Assembly: GCA_033558025.1 (NCBI GenBank)
Contig: JAUCEF010000017.1
Coordinates: forward strand, 124,001 to 188,000
DNA: 64,000 nucleotides
Reading direction: 5' to 3'
Origin: Phytophthora sp. 'mugwort'
Taxonomy: Eukaryota; Oomycota; Peronosporomycetes; Peronosporales; Peronosporaceae
Shown: positions 32,255 to 42,831 of the stretch, one piece after another
Layout: each line of letters starts with the position of its first letter
Numbering within the stretch: position 1 is the stretch's first letter
The notes under the pieces: model-generated
The model's input: the letters and a program-made list of their open reading frames with translations, nothing else
Databases searched by the model: none
What the model was told of the DNA's origin: nothing
Translations under genes and position numbers: made by a program

Positions 32255-32261
32255 TGAATAA
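31533..32261 (+). CDS. HMGB-type protein with two HMG boxes and acidic tail (215 aa)
   Basis: Exons 31,533-31,760 and 31,842-32,261 join across an 81-nt GTACGT...GCTACAG intron. The ATG lies in a good context (ACACCATGG). After a basic N-terminus, box A (KNAPKRALSAFMFFSNDIRE to YQEEKEDY, about residues 26-97) and box B (PNAPKRALSAYFFFCNEIRQ to YQQQMDVY, about 115-185) share the PKRALSA-Y/F-x-FF start. The protein ends in a Glu/Asp tail coded by GAC/GAT repeats (32,220-32,255). This is the layout of nuclear HMGB1-like chromatin architectural proteins, which bend DNA without strong sequence preference. The intron falls inside box A. The boxes are well conserved, so I expect a working gene. Confidence 0.93.
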
Positions 32262-32279
32262 GCTGACAAGTTACGAGTC

Positions 32280-32850
32280 TCCTTTGTATCAAATGCGCTC
32301 GTCAGGACGTGGAATGAAGCAAGTCGTTGAGCGACGCGCTGGTCTTTCTCTTAGCTCGTAGTAGGCAGGACACACACGTATCCTCTTTTTATTCTTTCAA
32401 GCTTTTGATAACATTCGTGTGTTCTCCATTCACTTCACTTGCACATGTGATCTCCTGTTAGTCGCGAAATGTTGTGTCATTACTGTCGCATTGACGTCAA
32501 GGGCTCCGCTTGTAACCAACACTTTAATGCAAGTTTCCATCCAGCTCACTAGGGAAACATCGTTGTGTTCATGATGTGCCAGCTGGCTTCAAGTTCAAGT
32601 GACAGCACCAAAACGGAACGGAACACGGGACGAACAGACAGCCAAAGGGACAGTCGCTCGTGCCGGCGGTGCCTCTATGCCTCCAAGCACAGCCTCCTTG
32701 TCGACGAAACAAAGTGGCTAGACAGATCATACAGGAGCCAATTACCAGGTAAAAGTTTGTCTCCTTGGGTTTGTCTCCTTCTATTGATGTCAAATGCAGA
32801 TATCGTTCAGCTATCCGGATGAGGCTCCTCGGTGGTCTACAGTCTTTTCT
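32280..32850. other. intergenic between convergent HMGB and RPC4 genes
   Basis: Nothing beyond probable 3'UTR sequence is seen. Confidence 0.5.
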
Positions 32851-32852
32851 GC

Positions 32853-34155
32853 CTAATGCAAAAGCACCTCGAAGTCAGGGGTCACTACGAGGTGGCGCTC
32901 CACGTTGCCCAGGATACTTAGGTGCTTCTCCGCCGTATTGACGGCGTAGATCTCCTCACAGAAAGACGGCGTCTGGGCTGCCGCAACATCGAATTGCTTG
33001 TCGCCGAGCATCAGCACCATCTTGCCCGATTTGTGCACGCAAATCTGCCGACCGCAAGACAAAGATATCACGCAGCAGGGCATTAGCTAAGGAGTCACAG
33101 CTAGAAAATCGAGGAAACTATGCCAGTTTTTACCTTGCCAATGAAGCCGCCCGGCGCCATCTCAATCGAGTGGTCAAGCACACCATCATCCCTGCCATAC
33201 AAAGTGCAGCAACACAGTTAAAAACTCAGCCAAGGATCCGGACCCGACAAGTTGTGCGTGAACGTACGGTGACTCTTCAGGGTTCTTGCTCTCTTTCATT
33301 TTCTTGGCCTCTTCCTTCAACAGGTCCGCATTCTCCATGGATTCATCTTCATCCGTAATAGCATTATGTGCCTTCGTAACGGCACTCGAAAGCGGCAGCG
33401 TCGTCGGCATCTGAATGAAGAACAGCGAGTCATCGGGGGCCACTAAGTCACCCGCAGCGTCACAGAAGACGGCACCTGCGCTTTCGGGCTCTGGCGGTCG
33501 CACGATCGGCAGACTCATGGGCTCCATGACTGATTTGACTACAGGAGGCCACACCTCTTCCACCTCCATGTCCGGCATCTTCCCTCCAGGCATCTCCTCG
33601 TCGTCGAGCACACTGATACCTGTGCCGCCAGCGGCCGAGTAGTCGGCAGATGGTGTGATGCGCGGAGCAGGCGTGATACCTCCTCCACTGTACGAAGATC
33701 CGCCCGATAGCGTGCCGACGAACGCGACCTTGCCGCTGGGCAGAACACCCCGACCGCGACCACGACCTCGCCCGCGGCCGCCTCTGGCTCCTCTGCCTCC
33801 ACGTCCTCTGTTGTCGCTCTTGAGCGCTCCGGCGCCAGTTAAGTGCGGCTTGGCATCGTTCGAGCGTTGCAGAGTAACAGCGTCGCCCTCTCCACGCCCT
33901 TCTGACGCCGGACGGCGCTTAGCAGCCTTCGGCACGAACTTGGGTCGCCGCGCAGGGGCAGTGGACGTGTCGGTCGACGTGCGAAGGGATCTGAGGACAG
34001 AGGCACAGCGGGAGGGTTAGAGAGTATAAGAGTATGTATCAAGAGCTGGAAGAAAGCAGATGAAGCTCCTGCAGGTTGACGTACGTGAGGCGCGCGCTGG
34101 ATGCGTTGACGCGCGGACGCACCGTGCTGTCTCCGCTTGTCTGCTTTCCAGCCAT
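32853..34155 (-). CDS. RNA polymerase III subunit RPC4 (347 aa, four exons)
   Basis: Exons 34,155-34,085; 33,990-33,268; 33,191-33,134; 33,044-32,853 close in phase to 347 codons. Introns are 76-94 nt, with GTACGT donors twice and GTAAAA once. The C-terminal 90 residues are the conserved RPC4 domain: GGFIGKICVHKSGKMVLMLG, DKQFDVAAAQTPSFCEEIYA and LSILGNVERHLVVTPDFEVL. The middle has a Gly-Arg repeat (GRGRGRGRG, 33,780-33,740) and an acidic part. The N-terminus is basic (RRPKFVPKAAKRRP), as in yeast Rpc53 and human POLR3D. RPC4 pairs with RPC5 on the polymerase lobe and acts in initiation, termination and reinitiation on tRNA and 5S genes. Only the C-terminal domain supports the call, which is usual for this family. 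Confidence 0.85.
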
Positions 34156-34680
34156 TTTGAATAATCTTTTGCTGGTTGACCTGGAGGTACAGTGTACCGC
34201 TCAACTATTTATGGGACACACAAACAAACGTTGCCAGTCAATGCAGTACCGGTAAGTATCACGAAAACGTTCGCTCCGCTGCTAATTTACTGCACAAACG
34301 CTAACTACGCGTGGTAGGCGAAGTTGCCGCGGACATGACAAAAGAAAGCGGTGACTGGTGTTGAAATCACCTTATTAAAGTTTTTCTTTTTAACTGCTCT
34401 TACAGCAATGACCACCCCACACCAAGTGCTCTAGTATTGTCTAGCACAAATGGAGGCTGAGGCTAAAAGCTTAATTGGCTAGCAGTGACTAGCAGCTCAC
34501 TTGGATGTCTTTTCGTTCGTCTGCGTTTCAAGTTCACGCTGCACTTGCGCAGTCCACGACGCCGAACGCTGTTTTCTGGCTGTGAACAGGCTTTAGCAAC
34601 AGTGGACAATGATTGACTTAATCTAAGTATGCCGCCTCATGGACCCTGTCAAAATCCATAACTAGCAATACTACACAAGC

Positions 34681-35829
34681 ATGGCGCAGGTGAAAGCTGT
34701 GTCGCCGTTGTCGTCGCCTTCGCCAGCCCCGGTAAACGCTCCGCAGCCACCGATAGAGATGCACGAGGGCGCCCCGCTAGACCGTCGCGTGTTCGACTCG
34801 TGGGGCGAGTTCCACCTGTACATGGAGGCCTACGCGCGCCGCACCTTCCAGCTCTTCCGCAAACGCACGTCCACGTCGGTGAAACTGCGCAATCGGCGCG
34901 TGGCTGATCGCTTCTTAACGCCCTCAAAAAGGCCTGCGGACAACGCGCGAGCAGAGAGCGCGCGCCTCATCCCGGAAAGGTACGTGAACTACTCGCTCAC
35001 GCTCGTGTGTACGCACAGCGGCGCATTCGTGTCGCGTGGCACCGGCCAACGCTCTCGCCAGGACGTGCGCGCCACGCACTGCAACGTGCAGGTCAATGCT
35101 TGTTTGAAGCTGGCAGACCCCGTCGCCAACCGCTACCAGGTGAACGTGACGCGAGCGTTGCTGACGCACAATCACCGCGTGGACAAGGAGACGTTCCTGC
35201 AGTACAGTAACACGAGACTCAACCTCTCGGACGAACTTCTCAGCTGTGTCGAACTCATGCGGAAGACGGGGGTCAAGACTAAGGACGTGCGCACGTACAT
35301 CATGGAGCATTCGAACTGCGCCCCGACGCTCAAGGACGTGCAGAACATCCTGCGTCGTCTGCGCAGCCAGGAAGAAGCGTCAGAAGCTGCTCTGGCAGCG
35401 GCAAAGACCGCCGGTCAACAGCAAATCAAAGCCGTTGTAGAGTTCAAAAGTAGGAGCAACGAACCTGCTGGCTTAAAACTCACTTCCGACGAACAAGTGC
35501 TATATGACTATCGCCTCGCTTCCTCAGCGATTGCGGACGATATAACCGACCCAGTGGACCCCACGACGCAGTTCAAGGTGGCCCACGCGATGGGGAAGGC
35601 CGTCGCGACGCTGTTGGCTGAAATGCCAGCTACCGAGTTCGCAGGCGCGTTCCGTGTGCTGGAGGTGGCCATGAATATTGTGCGAGAGCGGCGAGAAGAA
35701 AAACGAGCAGAAGTCAAAGCAGCGACAAGTGGCGAGGGTGAGAGTGATGCGACGGCAGGCGTTGACTTTGGTGCTAGTGGCGCTAGCGTAGCTCCCCCTG
35801 TCGATGATCCCTGGACTCGGAGTTTATAG
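34681..35829 (+). CDS. FAR1/MULE-derived DNA-binding-domain protein (382 aa)
   Basis: One intact exon of 382 codons, GC-rich like its neighbours. Residues about 30-170 are the N-terminal domain of MULE/FAR1/ZSWIM-type transposases. The start is VFDSWGEFHLYMEAYARRTF. A WRKY-GCM1-like zinc site follows (LVCTHSG, THCNVQVNAC, LLTHNHRV). A helical block comes next (CVELMRKTGVKTKDVRTYIM and CAPTLKDVQNILRRLR). The transposase catalytic domain and SWIM finger are absent. Instead the protein continues with a C-terminal half I do not recognise (ASSAIADDITDPVDPTTQFK, VLEVAMNIVRERREEK). Intact frame, host-like codon use and placement among housekeeping genes suggest domestication as a transcription factor. 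A truncated young transposon remnant is the alternative. Confidence 0.75.
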   Translation: MAQVKAVSPLSSPSPAPVNAPQPPIEMHEGAPLDRRVFDSWGEFHLYMEAYARRTFQLFRKRTSTSVKLRNRRVADRFLTPSKRPADNARAESARLIPERYVNYSLTLVCTHSGAFVSRGTGQRSRQDVRATHCNVQVNACLKLADPVANRYQVNVTRALLTHNHRVDKETFLQYSNTRLNLSDELLSCVELMRKTGVKTKDVRTYIMEHSNCAPTLKDVQNILRRLRSQEEASEAALAAAKTAGQQQIKAVVEFKSRSNEPAGLKLTSDEQVLYDYRLASSAIADDITDPVDPTTQFKVAHAMGKAVATLLAEMPATEFAGAFRVLEVAMNIVRERREEKRAEVKAATSGEGESDATAGVDFGASGASVAPPVDDPWTRSL

Positions 35830-35899
35830 TTAGTCTGTACCGATTGAAAAAGCTTTCTCTTGCCGGAGTGGAAAAAATAGGCTCGATATACGTACAGTA

Positions 35900-36930
35900 T
35901 GCAGGTAAATGGTTGCCACCTTTTGCCAGCAGTTTCCTATGAAACGAGCAGTGATGCCATCGCTTACCGACAAGCCTTGTCACGGACCTTGTCACAAGGT
36001 TCGTGCTGACTGAGCTGATCAGGCTGAACGGATTTAGATACGTCAATTGAAAAAGGTGGTGGAGGAGGCGCTGGAGACAAGATTCGCCGTCGCAAAGTGC
36101 CGTCGTGCCAGCAACAACTGCAGCAGCAGTCGTCTGGCTAGCGATATTCCTGGCGCGAGGATCAGGTTGCAGGCAAGTGGTGCCTTTTGTCTTAGCTGTT
36201 ACTACAATATTTGTAGTAGTAGTAACGGAGCCCTCTTTCGTTTCGATAGCATTATGAAGTTCAAATATTTTTTTATTTCGAAGGCCTGTTCAACGTGTCA
36301 TAACGCAGTGCTTCTCGTGCACGGGGCTCCAATTTGATGCAGCACTGCCGCGAGAAGGAGGTTGAAGAGAAACTGCGCAGCGAGAACGACATCGTCTTCA
36401 CTAAGAATGCCTGTTCCCCAGTGCGACCAGGACTGCAACATGACAAGCGACCCGTTTACGCCCAAATCAGGTTCGATCCGAATACACTGGAAGCCAGCAC
36501 GAAGCCGAGGCTACCACATATGGAAGCTTAGCTTTCAACGAGCTCCGCTATAATAGGCGACGGCATTAATGACAGTGCAAATGCCAGTTGGAAGTGCAAG
36601 TGCTCACCTCATGCTGGCATTGCCGTCGCACTGGCTGCTTACGTCCAGGTGGCGGCGGCTGTTGCATCATCCCCGAGTCGCATACAAAGTCTCGTATGTT
36701 GGGGTGGATCGCAGCTCCCTTCAATTTGACTTGATCTCACTATGACGGTATAAAGGGTTGTTCGCCTCTTTAAGAGCAAAAACGAGGAACCAGTGGCTGC
36801 TAAAGCTGAGCTTCTCACGAGGTTTCAGTACGAAATTCTCGCGAGAAGTCAGACCAGCGGAGCTTACCGGCTCCTGGGCGACCGACCGCAGAGCTCCACT
36901 CGTCACTCAAGATCGAGAAGCAGACGCAGC
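35900..36930. other. intergenic, with a fold-back sequence
   Basis: No gene supported. An imperfect hairpin spans 36,573-36,633 (CAGTGC/GCACTG and AATGCCAG/CTGGCATT), with an overlapping repeat of GCGACGGCA at 36,557-36,565. Confidence 0.45.
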
Positions 36931-36932
36931 AG

Positions 36933-39069
36933 ATGGCATCGGCGCGGCCGCAAGTGACTCCTGCCGCTGCCGCCACCTCCGCCTCCAAGCAACCGCGAGC
37001 CTCCAAGAAGCGCAAGACCAACAACGACGCGCCCGCCGCCTTTCGCGCTTCTGCCGCCGCACGAGAGGCTAGCGGTGCCTCGGCACGCTGCTCGCTCTGT
37101 GGCTTCTGCGCGTCCACGCTGGATCACTTGCTGACCCACGTGCGTGAGTCGCACGGCCGCGGCCACGAACAAGCAACGCCCCAGATGGGTACGTTGATGT
37201 CCGGCTGTTGCTGCTTGTATAACGACATCTCTGTAAGCGATTGACTGACAGGCCTATTCTCTCTTTTTCTCTCACGCAGCGCTGCCGCTTCAAGTGGCGC
37301 AGATGGTGGTGCAGTGCGCGCTGGACCAGGCGGCGCTTGGAGGCGCCACGAGCGCGTGGCTCGAGGCCATGCAGCAGCAATACAGTGCGGCGGTCGATAT
37401 GACAGCGGCGCTGGAGCGAAGAGACGCGCATACCGTCGCGATCGCGATCCGCAAGCTGCACGGAATGACGCAGGCTGATGAGCAGACGGTGCCCTCCACG
37501 CTGCAGGAAGCAGCGCAATTCTTGTTGCAGTCCCCGCCGACTGCGTCTCCGTCGATGGACGCTATGCCAGTCCCAACAGTGACGATCAAGCAAGAAACCC
37601 AAGCACACAACTCCGCACCAGTTAAAGAGAACGCCTCGCTGCAGCAAAAAGGAAAGAACTCCAGTATCCACGAGGCGGAAGCGGCGCAGGCGCTGACGGG
37701 ACTGCGAGCCACAGCGTCGGGAGCGACGGCGACAGTGACGATGACTGCGCCGGTGGTCACAACTTCGTCCGCGCGGCCTCCGGCTGTGCCCAAGCCGTCT
37801 TCCACGGCCCCTCAAGCCTCCTTCCCTCCCTTCGCGTTCGGATCACCACTGACTATTACAGCACCACAGCCGCAACTCGGCAGCCCGCTCTTCCATCCCC
37901 CAGAGTTGTTCACTCCCGGTACGGCGCGGTCGCCTACCACTCCATCGTCACTGCCAAGTCTCTTCGCGCGCAGGCTTTTGGCGCCGCTGGCGTCTCCGTC
38001 CAACGCGACAGATTCCGGGGACCGTTTGGCACAAGGTGTCGCTGGAATGGGATACCAGAATCCCATGATCGTCACGGACCAACGGAACCCGATGGGCTCT
38101 ACTATTCGATCAGATACCTCACCAGCATCCCTCACCCCCGTATACTACTCGTCGTTCCCGACACTGTCGACAGCTAACAACTCCGTTAACACTGTGGGTT
38201 CTACTACAAACCGACCGACTTCGGCCTCTCCTGTAAAGCGCAAAAGTATCACGTCGAAGCAGCTAAGCGTACGATGCGACGCGGAAGTTGCAGCTGCTCG
38301 TGCGGCCGCATCTACAGCGGCGGCGGCAGCTGATACTGGAATGGTGCCGCTGGGTCCGATCTCCGTGCCTGGTACGCCCAACACTCCTGCGAGTCGGAAA
38401 GCTACTCCTCGACGATGGACTAAAGAAGAAGATGACGCGCTGCGTACTGCTGTAGAGAACCACCGCGAGAAGAACTGGAAGGCGATCGCGGCTCAAGTGC
38501 CTGGGCGGAACCACACACAGTGTCTGCAACGATGGACCAAAGTGCTGGCCCCCGGTCTCGTGAAAGGTCATTGGTCTCCGCACGAGGATGAACTGTTGCG
38601 GCGTCTTGTTGCAACGGAACAGAAGAACTGGGGCGACGTGGCCTCCAAGATTCCCGGTCGCACGTCGAAACAATGCCGCGAGCGGTGGCACAACCACCTG
38701 GACCCACAGATAGTGCGCGGCGCGTACACACCTGAGGAGGATCGGCTAATCCTGGAGGCGCAGGCACGTCTGGGCAATCGCTGGTCAGTCATTGCAGCGA
38801 TGCTGCCTGGTCGGACTGAAGATGCCGTCAAGATCCGCTGGAAATCGCACTGCCGCGTGTGGCGAGCGCGCAAGTACTTGCGGAAGAACCCCAACAGCGA
38901 CTTGGACATGCTGAGCGAGCCGGCTCAGACGCCAAGAACGCCGTTGGTGCCTCCCACTGGAGACTTCAAGTGGCCGATGCTGCTTCCGATTGGCGCAGCA
39001 GACGATCAAGAGTCAAACACAAGCAAGACGAGGACCGAGGCGACGTCGCAGGCCGTGGGCGGCGAGTAA
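36933..39069 (+). CDS. R1R2R3-Myb transcription factor with N-terminal C2H2 finger (681 aa)
   Basis: Exons 36,933-37,188 and 37,280-39,069 are joined by a 91-nt GTACGT...CACGCAG intron. The phase closes to 681 codons. Exon 1 is basic and holds one C2H2 finger (CSLCGFCASTLDHLLTHVRE then SHGRGH). A long Ser/Thr/Pro/Ala-rich region follows, with an IKQE sumoylation-like site. Near residues 455-610 lie three Myb repeats: RRWTKEEDDALRTAVENHRE, KGHWSPHEDELLRRLVATEQ and RGAYTPEEDRLILEAQARLG. Each has the spaced Trp or aromatic residues and a helix 3 such as QCLQRWTKVL, QCRERWHNHL and AVKIRWKSHC. R1R2R3-Myb proteins control cell-cycle and sporulation genes in eukaryotes including oomycetes. Combination with a zinc finger is unusual. 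The 3' end lies 150 bp before the next gene on the same strand. Confidence 0.9.
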
Positions 39070-39218
39070 GACGCTATGTGGACGTTGATGGACGTAAATT
39101 GAAATATGAACCTATACTGTACCTATAACTATACGTTGGATTATTTGTTGATTGGTTGAAAAGATACACTGTCTAAGCCAGTCAAACGCGATCCCAATTG
39201 CAGCCGCACAATTTGACC

Positions 39219-41247
39219 ATGATGGTGCGTGCTTTGACGTAACTCCTCGTTGCGTGTTGGATTCCGGCAAAGCGGCAATGCCCCGTCGCTCCAATTACAC
39301 CTGTGCAATTTCTGACCTCTCCTCTCTCTTTCCATGTGATTATCTCCTATTTCAACGCAGATCTCATCGCTGGAGTTCGCTCTGCAGCCGACATATCTCG
39401 ACAGCTCTTCGGACCGCGCGAGTCTCGCCATTCTCCACGACATTGGCCTCTCCATCGTCGAATTCTCTCCCGGATCCACCGCTAGCAACGAAGAATCTCT
39501 CGTGGACGCGGACAGCGACGAGGCCTTGCAGAACGAGCACTCGAGTGCCGCCGACGTCGTCTACCAGGTCGTTAAGGGCCGCGTGTTGCTGGACGTACGC
39601 GACTCGGCCGATTGCTGGGTGCGCTGCACTCTGACCGAGGGAATGAAGGTCACACTGGGCCTGCGTACGCTGCGCCGCTTCGTCCCAATCGCGGGCAACT
39701 CCGCGCAACTCCTGGAGATCAGCAACGGCGCGCGCAACCTCACGGCGCGCTACACGCGCCCGGCGGACGCTGCCGCTCACTCAACGCTGGTTCACGCCAG
39801 CGACTGCCGTAAGCTCATCTGCGAGCTTTCCCGGCTGTACTACACCACAGAGTGGATGACAGGTACGGGCGGCGCGATGAGCCTACGCCACGGCGAGCGT
39901 ATATACGTGACCCCATCAGGCGTTCCTAAGGAGCGTCTCCAACCCGGGGACCTGTACGTGCTGGACCTGGAGGGCTCTATCCTGTCGAGTCCGAAGGTCA
40001 AGCCGGGTAAGAAGGCCCCCAAGCTCTCGGACTGCGCGCCGCTGTTCCTAAAGGCACATAAGATCCGCAAGGCTGCCGTGGTGCTGCACAGCCACGGCAT
40101 CACGTGCAACCTGGCGGCCGCGCTCTGCGACGGGCAGAGTGAGTTCCGTATCTCGCACCAGGAGATGATCAAGGGCATTACTGGCCACGGATACGCGGAC
40201 ACGCTGGTCGTGCCTGTGATCGACAACGCGCCTAAGGAGTCTGCGCTCGCGGAGCCGATCGCGCGTACTATGGAGGCGTATCCCAACACGTCCGCTGTGC
40301 TGGTTCGTCGTCACGGTCTCTTCGTGTGGGGTGACTCGTGGGAAGCTGCCAAGCGCCACGCTGAGTGTCTGCACTACCTGTTCGAGGTGGTGATCGAGAT
40401 GCGAAAGCTGAACCTGGACTACACGGCCGCCCCAGTGTCTGCATCTACTAGCAACGGCAGCTCTCTTAAGAATGTGCTTACTGATGAACCGAGCAATAAA
40501 AAGCTCAGTACGGCGGAGCAGTATAAGGTCGTGATGCTGGACATTGAAGGGACCACGACGCCCATTACGTTCGTGCACGACATTCTGTTCCCGTATGTGA
40601 CGGACAATGTCGCTCGTTTCTTGAGCCAGACGTGGGATGAAGCCGACACAAAGGCGGACGTGGCGGCTCTGGTAGCACAGCACAAACTGGACCAGGCTGA
40701 TGGAGCGAATCCGCCAGCATTGTATGATACACAGGGTAAGAAGCAGCTCATCGAGGCGCTTAGCACTTACGTTAAGTGGAACGTTCAGGCTGATCGCAAG
40801 ATTGGACCCCTCAAGCAACTACAGGGTCATATGTGGCTCCAGGGCTATGAAAGCGGCGAGCTCAAGGCCCAGGTGTACGACGATGTACCTCCGTGTCTTG
40901 ACCGTCTAAGCTCCCGTGGAGTCCGCGTAGGTATTTACTCTTCCGGCTCCCGTCAGGCACAAAAGCTGCTGTTCCAGTATTCTGACAAGGGTGATCTACG
41001 CAAGTACTTGACCGTCTACTTCGACACGAAGATTGGCCATAAGCGCGAGGTCGAAAGCTACAAGGAAATTGTTCAAAGTCTCGGTGTGGATAGTGGCAAG
41101 GACGTGCTTTTCGTCACGGACGTAATCGAGGAGGCCCAAGCTGCTGAGGCTGCCGGACTTGACACTGTACTATCTGTGCGTCTAGGCAACAAGCCGCTGC
41201 CAGAGTCGCATCAGTTCTCGACGATTCGCTCCTTCGCCGAGCTTTAA
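39219..41247 (+). CDS. methionine-salvage fusion: degenerate ARD + MtnB dehydratase + MtnC enolase-phosphatase (630 aa)
   Basis: The second exon, 39,361-41,247, is secure. The proposed first exon (39,219-39,224, two Met codons before a GTGCGT donor) is less so. Three parts follow in order. Residues about 1-145 resemble acireductone dioxygenase (LHDIGLSIVEF; VVKGRVLLDVRDSADCWVRC; RYTRPAD), but only one of four metal ligands seems kept. Residues about 150-345 are class II aldolase-like methylthioribulose-1-phosphate dehydratase (GTGGAMSLRHGERIYVTPSG, VVLHSHGIT, VRRHGLFVWGDSWEAAKRH). Residues about 380-630 are HAD-type enolase-phosphatase E1 (VVMLDIEGTTTPITFVHDIL, GVRVGIYSSGSRQAQ, DTKIGHKREVESYKEI, VLFVTDVIEEA). 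MtnB and MtnC catalyse neighbouring salvage steps on 5-methylthioribulose-1-phosphate. Plants also fuse them. ARD acts next, so the dead ARD-like part may be structural. Confidence 0.88.
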
Positions 41248-41337
41248 GACACTACCATAAAACGCAGCAGCGTTCGTCACTGCGCTCAACACACAACAAC
41301 AAAGGCTCGGGAATAAATGAAAGCGCGTTCCTGGTGG

Positions 41338-42694
41338 TTAATTCGAATCCTCGTCGCTCGGGTCGTACTCCGGGTCTTGGTAGCTCTGTCCGTCTGTAGC
41401 AGCCGCATCACGTCCCCGACGGCGTGCGCTGGCGGCACTAGCCTGACGGCACTTTGCCTGCAACAATGTATGACTGACCACGCCAATTCGCAGCTCGAAG
41501 TTCTTGATCTCAGTAGCGAGCGTCTTAAGCGCGTCCTTGATGTGCACAAGTGGCGATGTGTCTGTCATCTTGGCGCCGCGCTCGTCCATGACGCCCTTGG
41601 TTTCCTTCAGCTGCTCCGTCGTCTCGGCGTATTCCGTTGTCATGACGTTCACGCGGTCGGCTCCCGCCTTGCTCACCTCCGTCGCCGCTTGCAACTTCTC
41701 TTTGAGCGCTGTAAACTCTTGTCTTAGGTGTTCGTACTGGTTATTGAGCATCTTTTCCTTCGCCCCCATCCGCCCCGTCGCCTCCGCGAGCTGCGTGCCA
41801 AGCAACCGCAGCTGGGCGTTCGCACGCGGCAGCAGCCCGCCCATGACCGTTTCGTGTTCTCTCGACCGCTCGATGTGAGCGTGCCACTCCTTACCTGCAG
41901 CCGCCGCAGCAGCATTACCCTTCACTTTAAGTCTCGGCCCAACGCGTTCCAACTCCGTCTTCCAGAGCAGCGGGTCCACCTCGCTCATGATCATCTGCTG
42001 GAAGCTCTGGTCCAGGTCGTGCTGGTCCTCCACGGCCTTGCCATTGCGTATAAGGTCGCTGTATAACTCCTCGGCCTCCTCTCCCCCTCCCGGTAGCGCA
42101 TTATCGTTGTCGTCATTGGCAGTGTCCACCTCGGCGTCGTCGTCGACCTCGGCCTCGTCAGCGAAATCCTCCTTAGGATACTGGGGTCGCGGCCAGTCGA
42201 AGCGACGAGCGGCGAGTGCCTGATCACAGATGAAGTCCAACGCAGCGCACACGGCCTCGCCATAGCCAAGCTTAAGCTTGGAGGCGGGGAAGTCGAGCGG
42301 GAAGCCCATGGTCTTGAGTGTCAGGATGAGCTTGTTGACGCTCGTGTTGGGGTCGTCATACTTGTCCACGACGAATTCCTGGCCACAGCTCTTGAGCAGG
42401 AAGGTCACGAGGTCCAGAAAGCTCTTGAACTGCGCGCTGGCGTTTGCGTTGGAGCCTACAACGGCGAACTGCGTCTCACTAAAAGGCACAAAGCTCTTCT
42501 TCTTGCCGAATTCGCGCTCATACTGCAACACACGCAGCTTCTCCAGCACGTTGCCCATGAGCGTCACGCTCACGTCCTGCATCAAACAAAACAAGAGCAT
42601 CAGCGCATCAGTATTAGATCAGTATACATACTCTTGCATGCCCTACATCACGTGGCGCTTGCTCCGCCGGCGTGTCGCCGCCATCGTCCGCCAT
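41338..42694 (-). CDS. IFT57: intraflagellar transport protein IFT57 (433 aa)
   Basis: Exons 42,694-42,632 and 42,576-41,338 close in phase to 433 codons across a 55-nt GTATGT...ATGCAG intron. Human IFT57 has 429. The N-terminal calponin-homology-like domain is recognisable: VLEKLRVLQYEREFGKKKSF, QFKSFLDLVTFLLKSCGQEF and LKTMGFPLDFPASKLKLGYG followed by GEAVCAALDFICDQAL. An acidic linker follows, then a long coiled coil (about residues 215-395, e.g. KEKMLNNQYEHLRQEFTALK). IFT57 is a peripheral subunit of the IFT-B complex that carries cargo into flagella, which fits a zoospore-forming organism. It converges with the salvage enzyme 90 bp away and is divergent from the psq-HTH gene, with only 137 bp between starts. 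Confidence 0.93.
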
Positions 42695-42831
42695 TGCTAC
42701 ACTAAAGTAATTCTACGGGCGTCGCTTCAAGATCGTTTCTACACTTAGACATCATTTTGTAGCCAAGTTGCAAAGAGTGTCATCGCTCTTGTGCTCTACA
42801 ACCGGTCAATATAGGCACTGGTGTATTGAAA

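Noticed and set aside
37069..37815. 248-codon minus-strand frame rich in Arg and His
   Set aside because: Shadow of the GC-rich Myb coding exon. Its composition is that of antisense Ser/Ala/Thr codons.
40048..40818. 256-codon minus-strand frame
   Set aside because: Opposite the MtnB/MtnC domains, which are unmistakable on plus.
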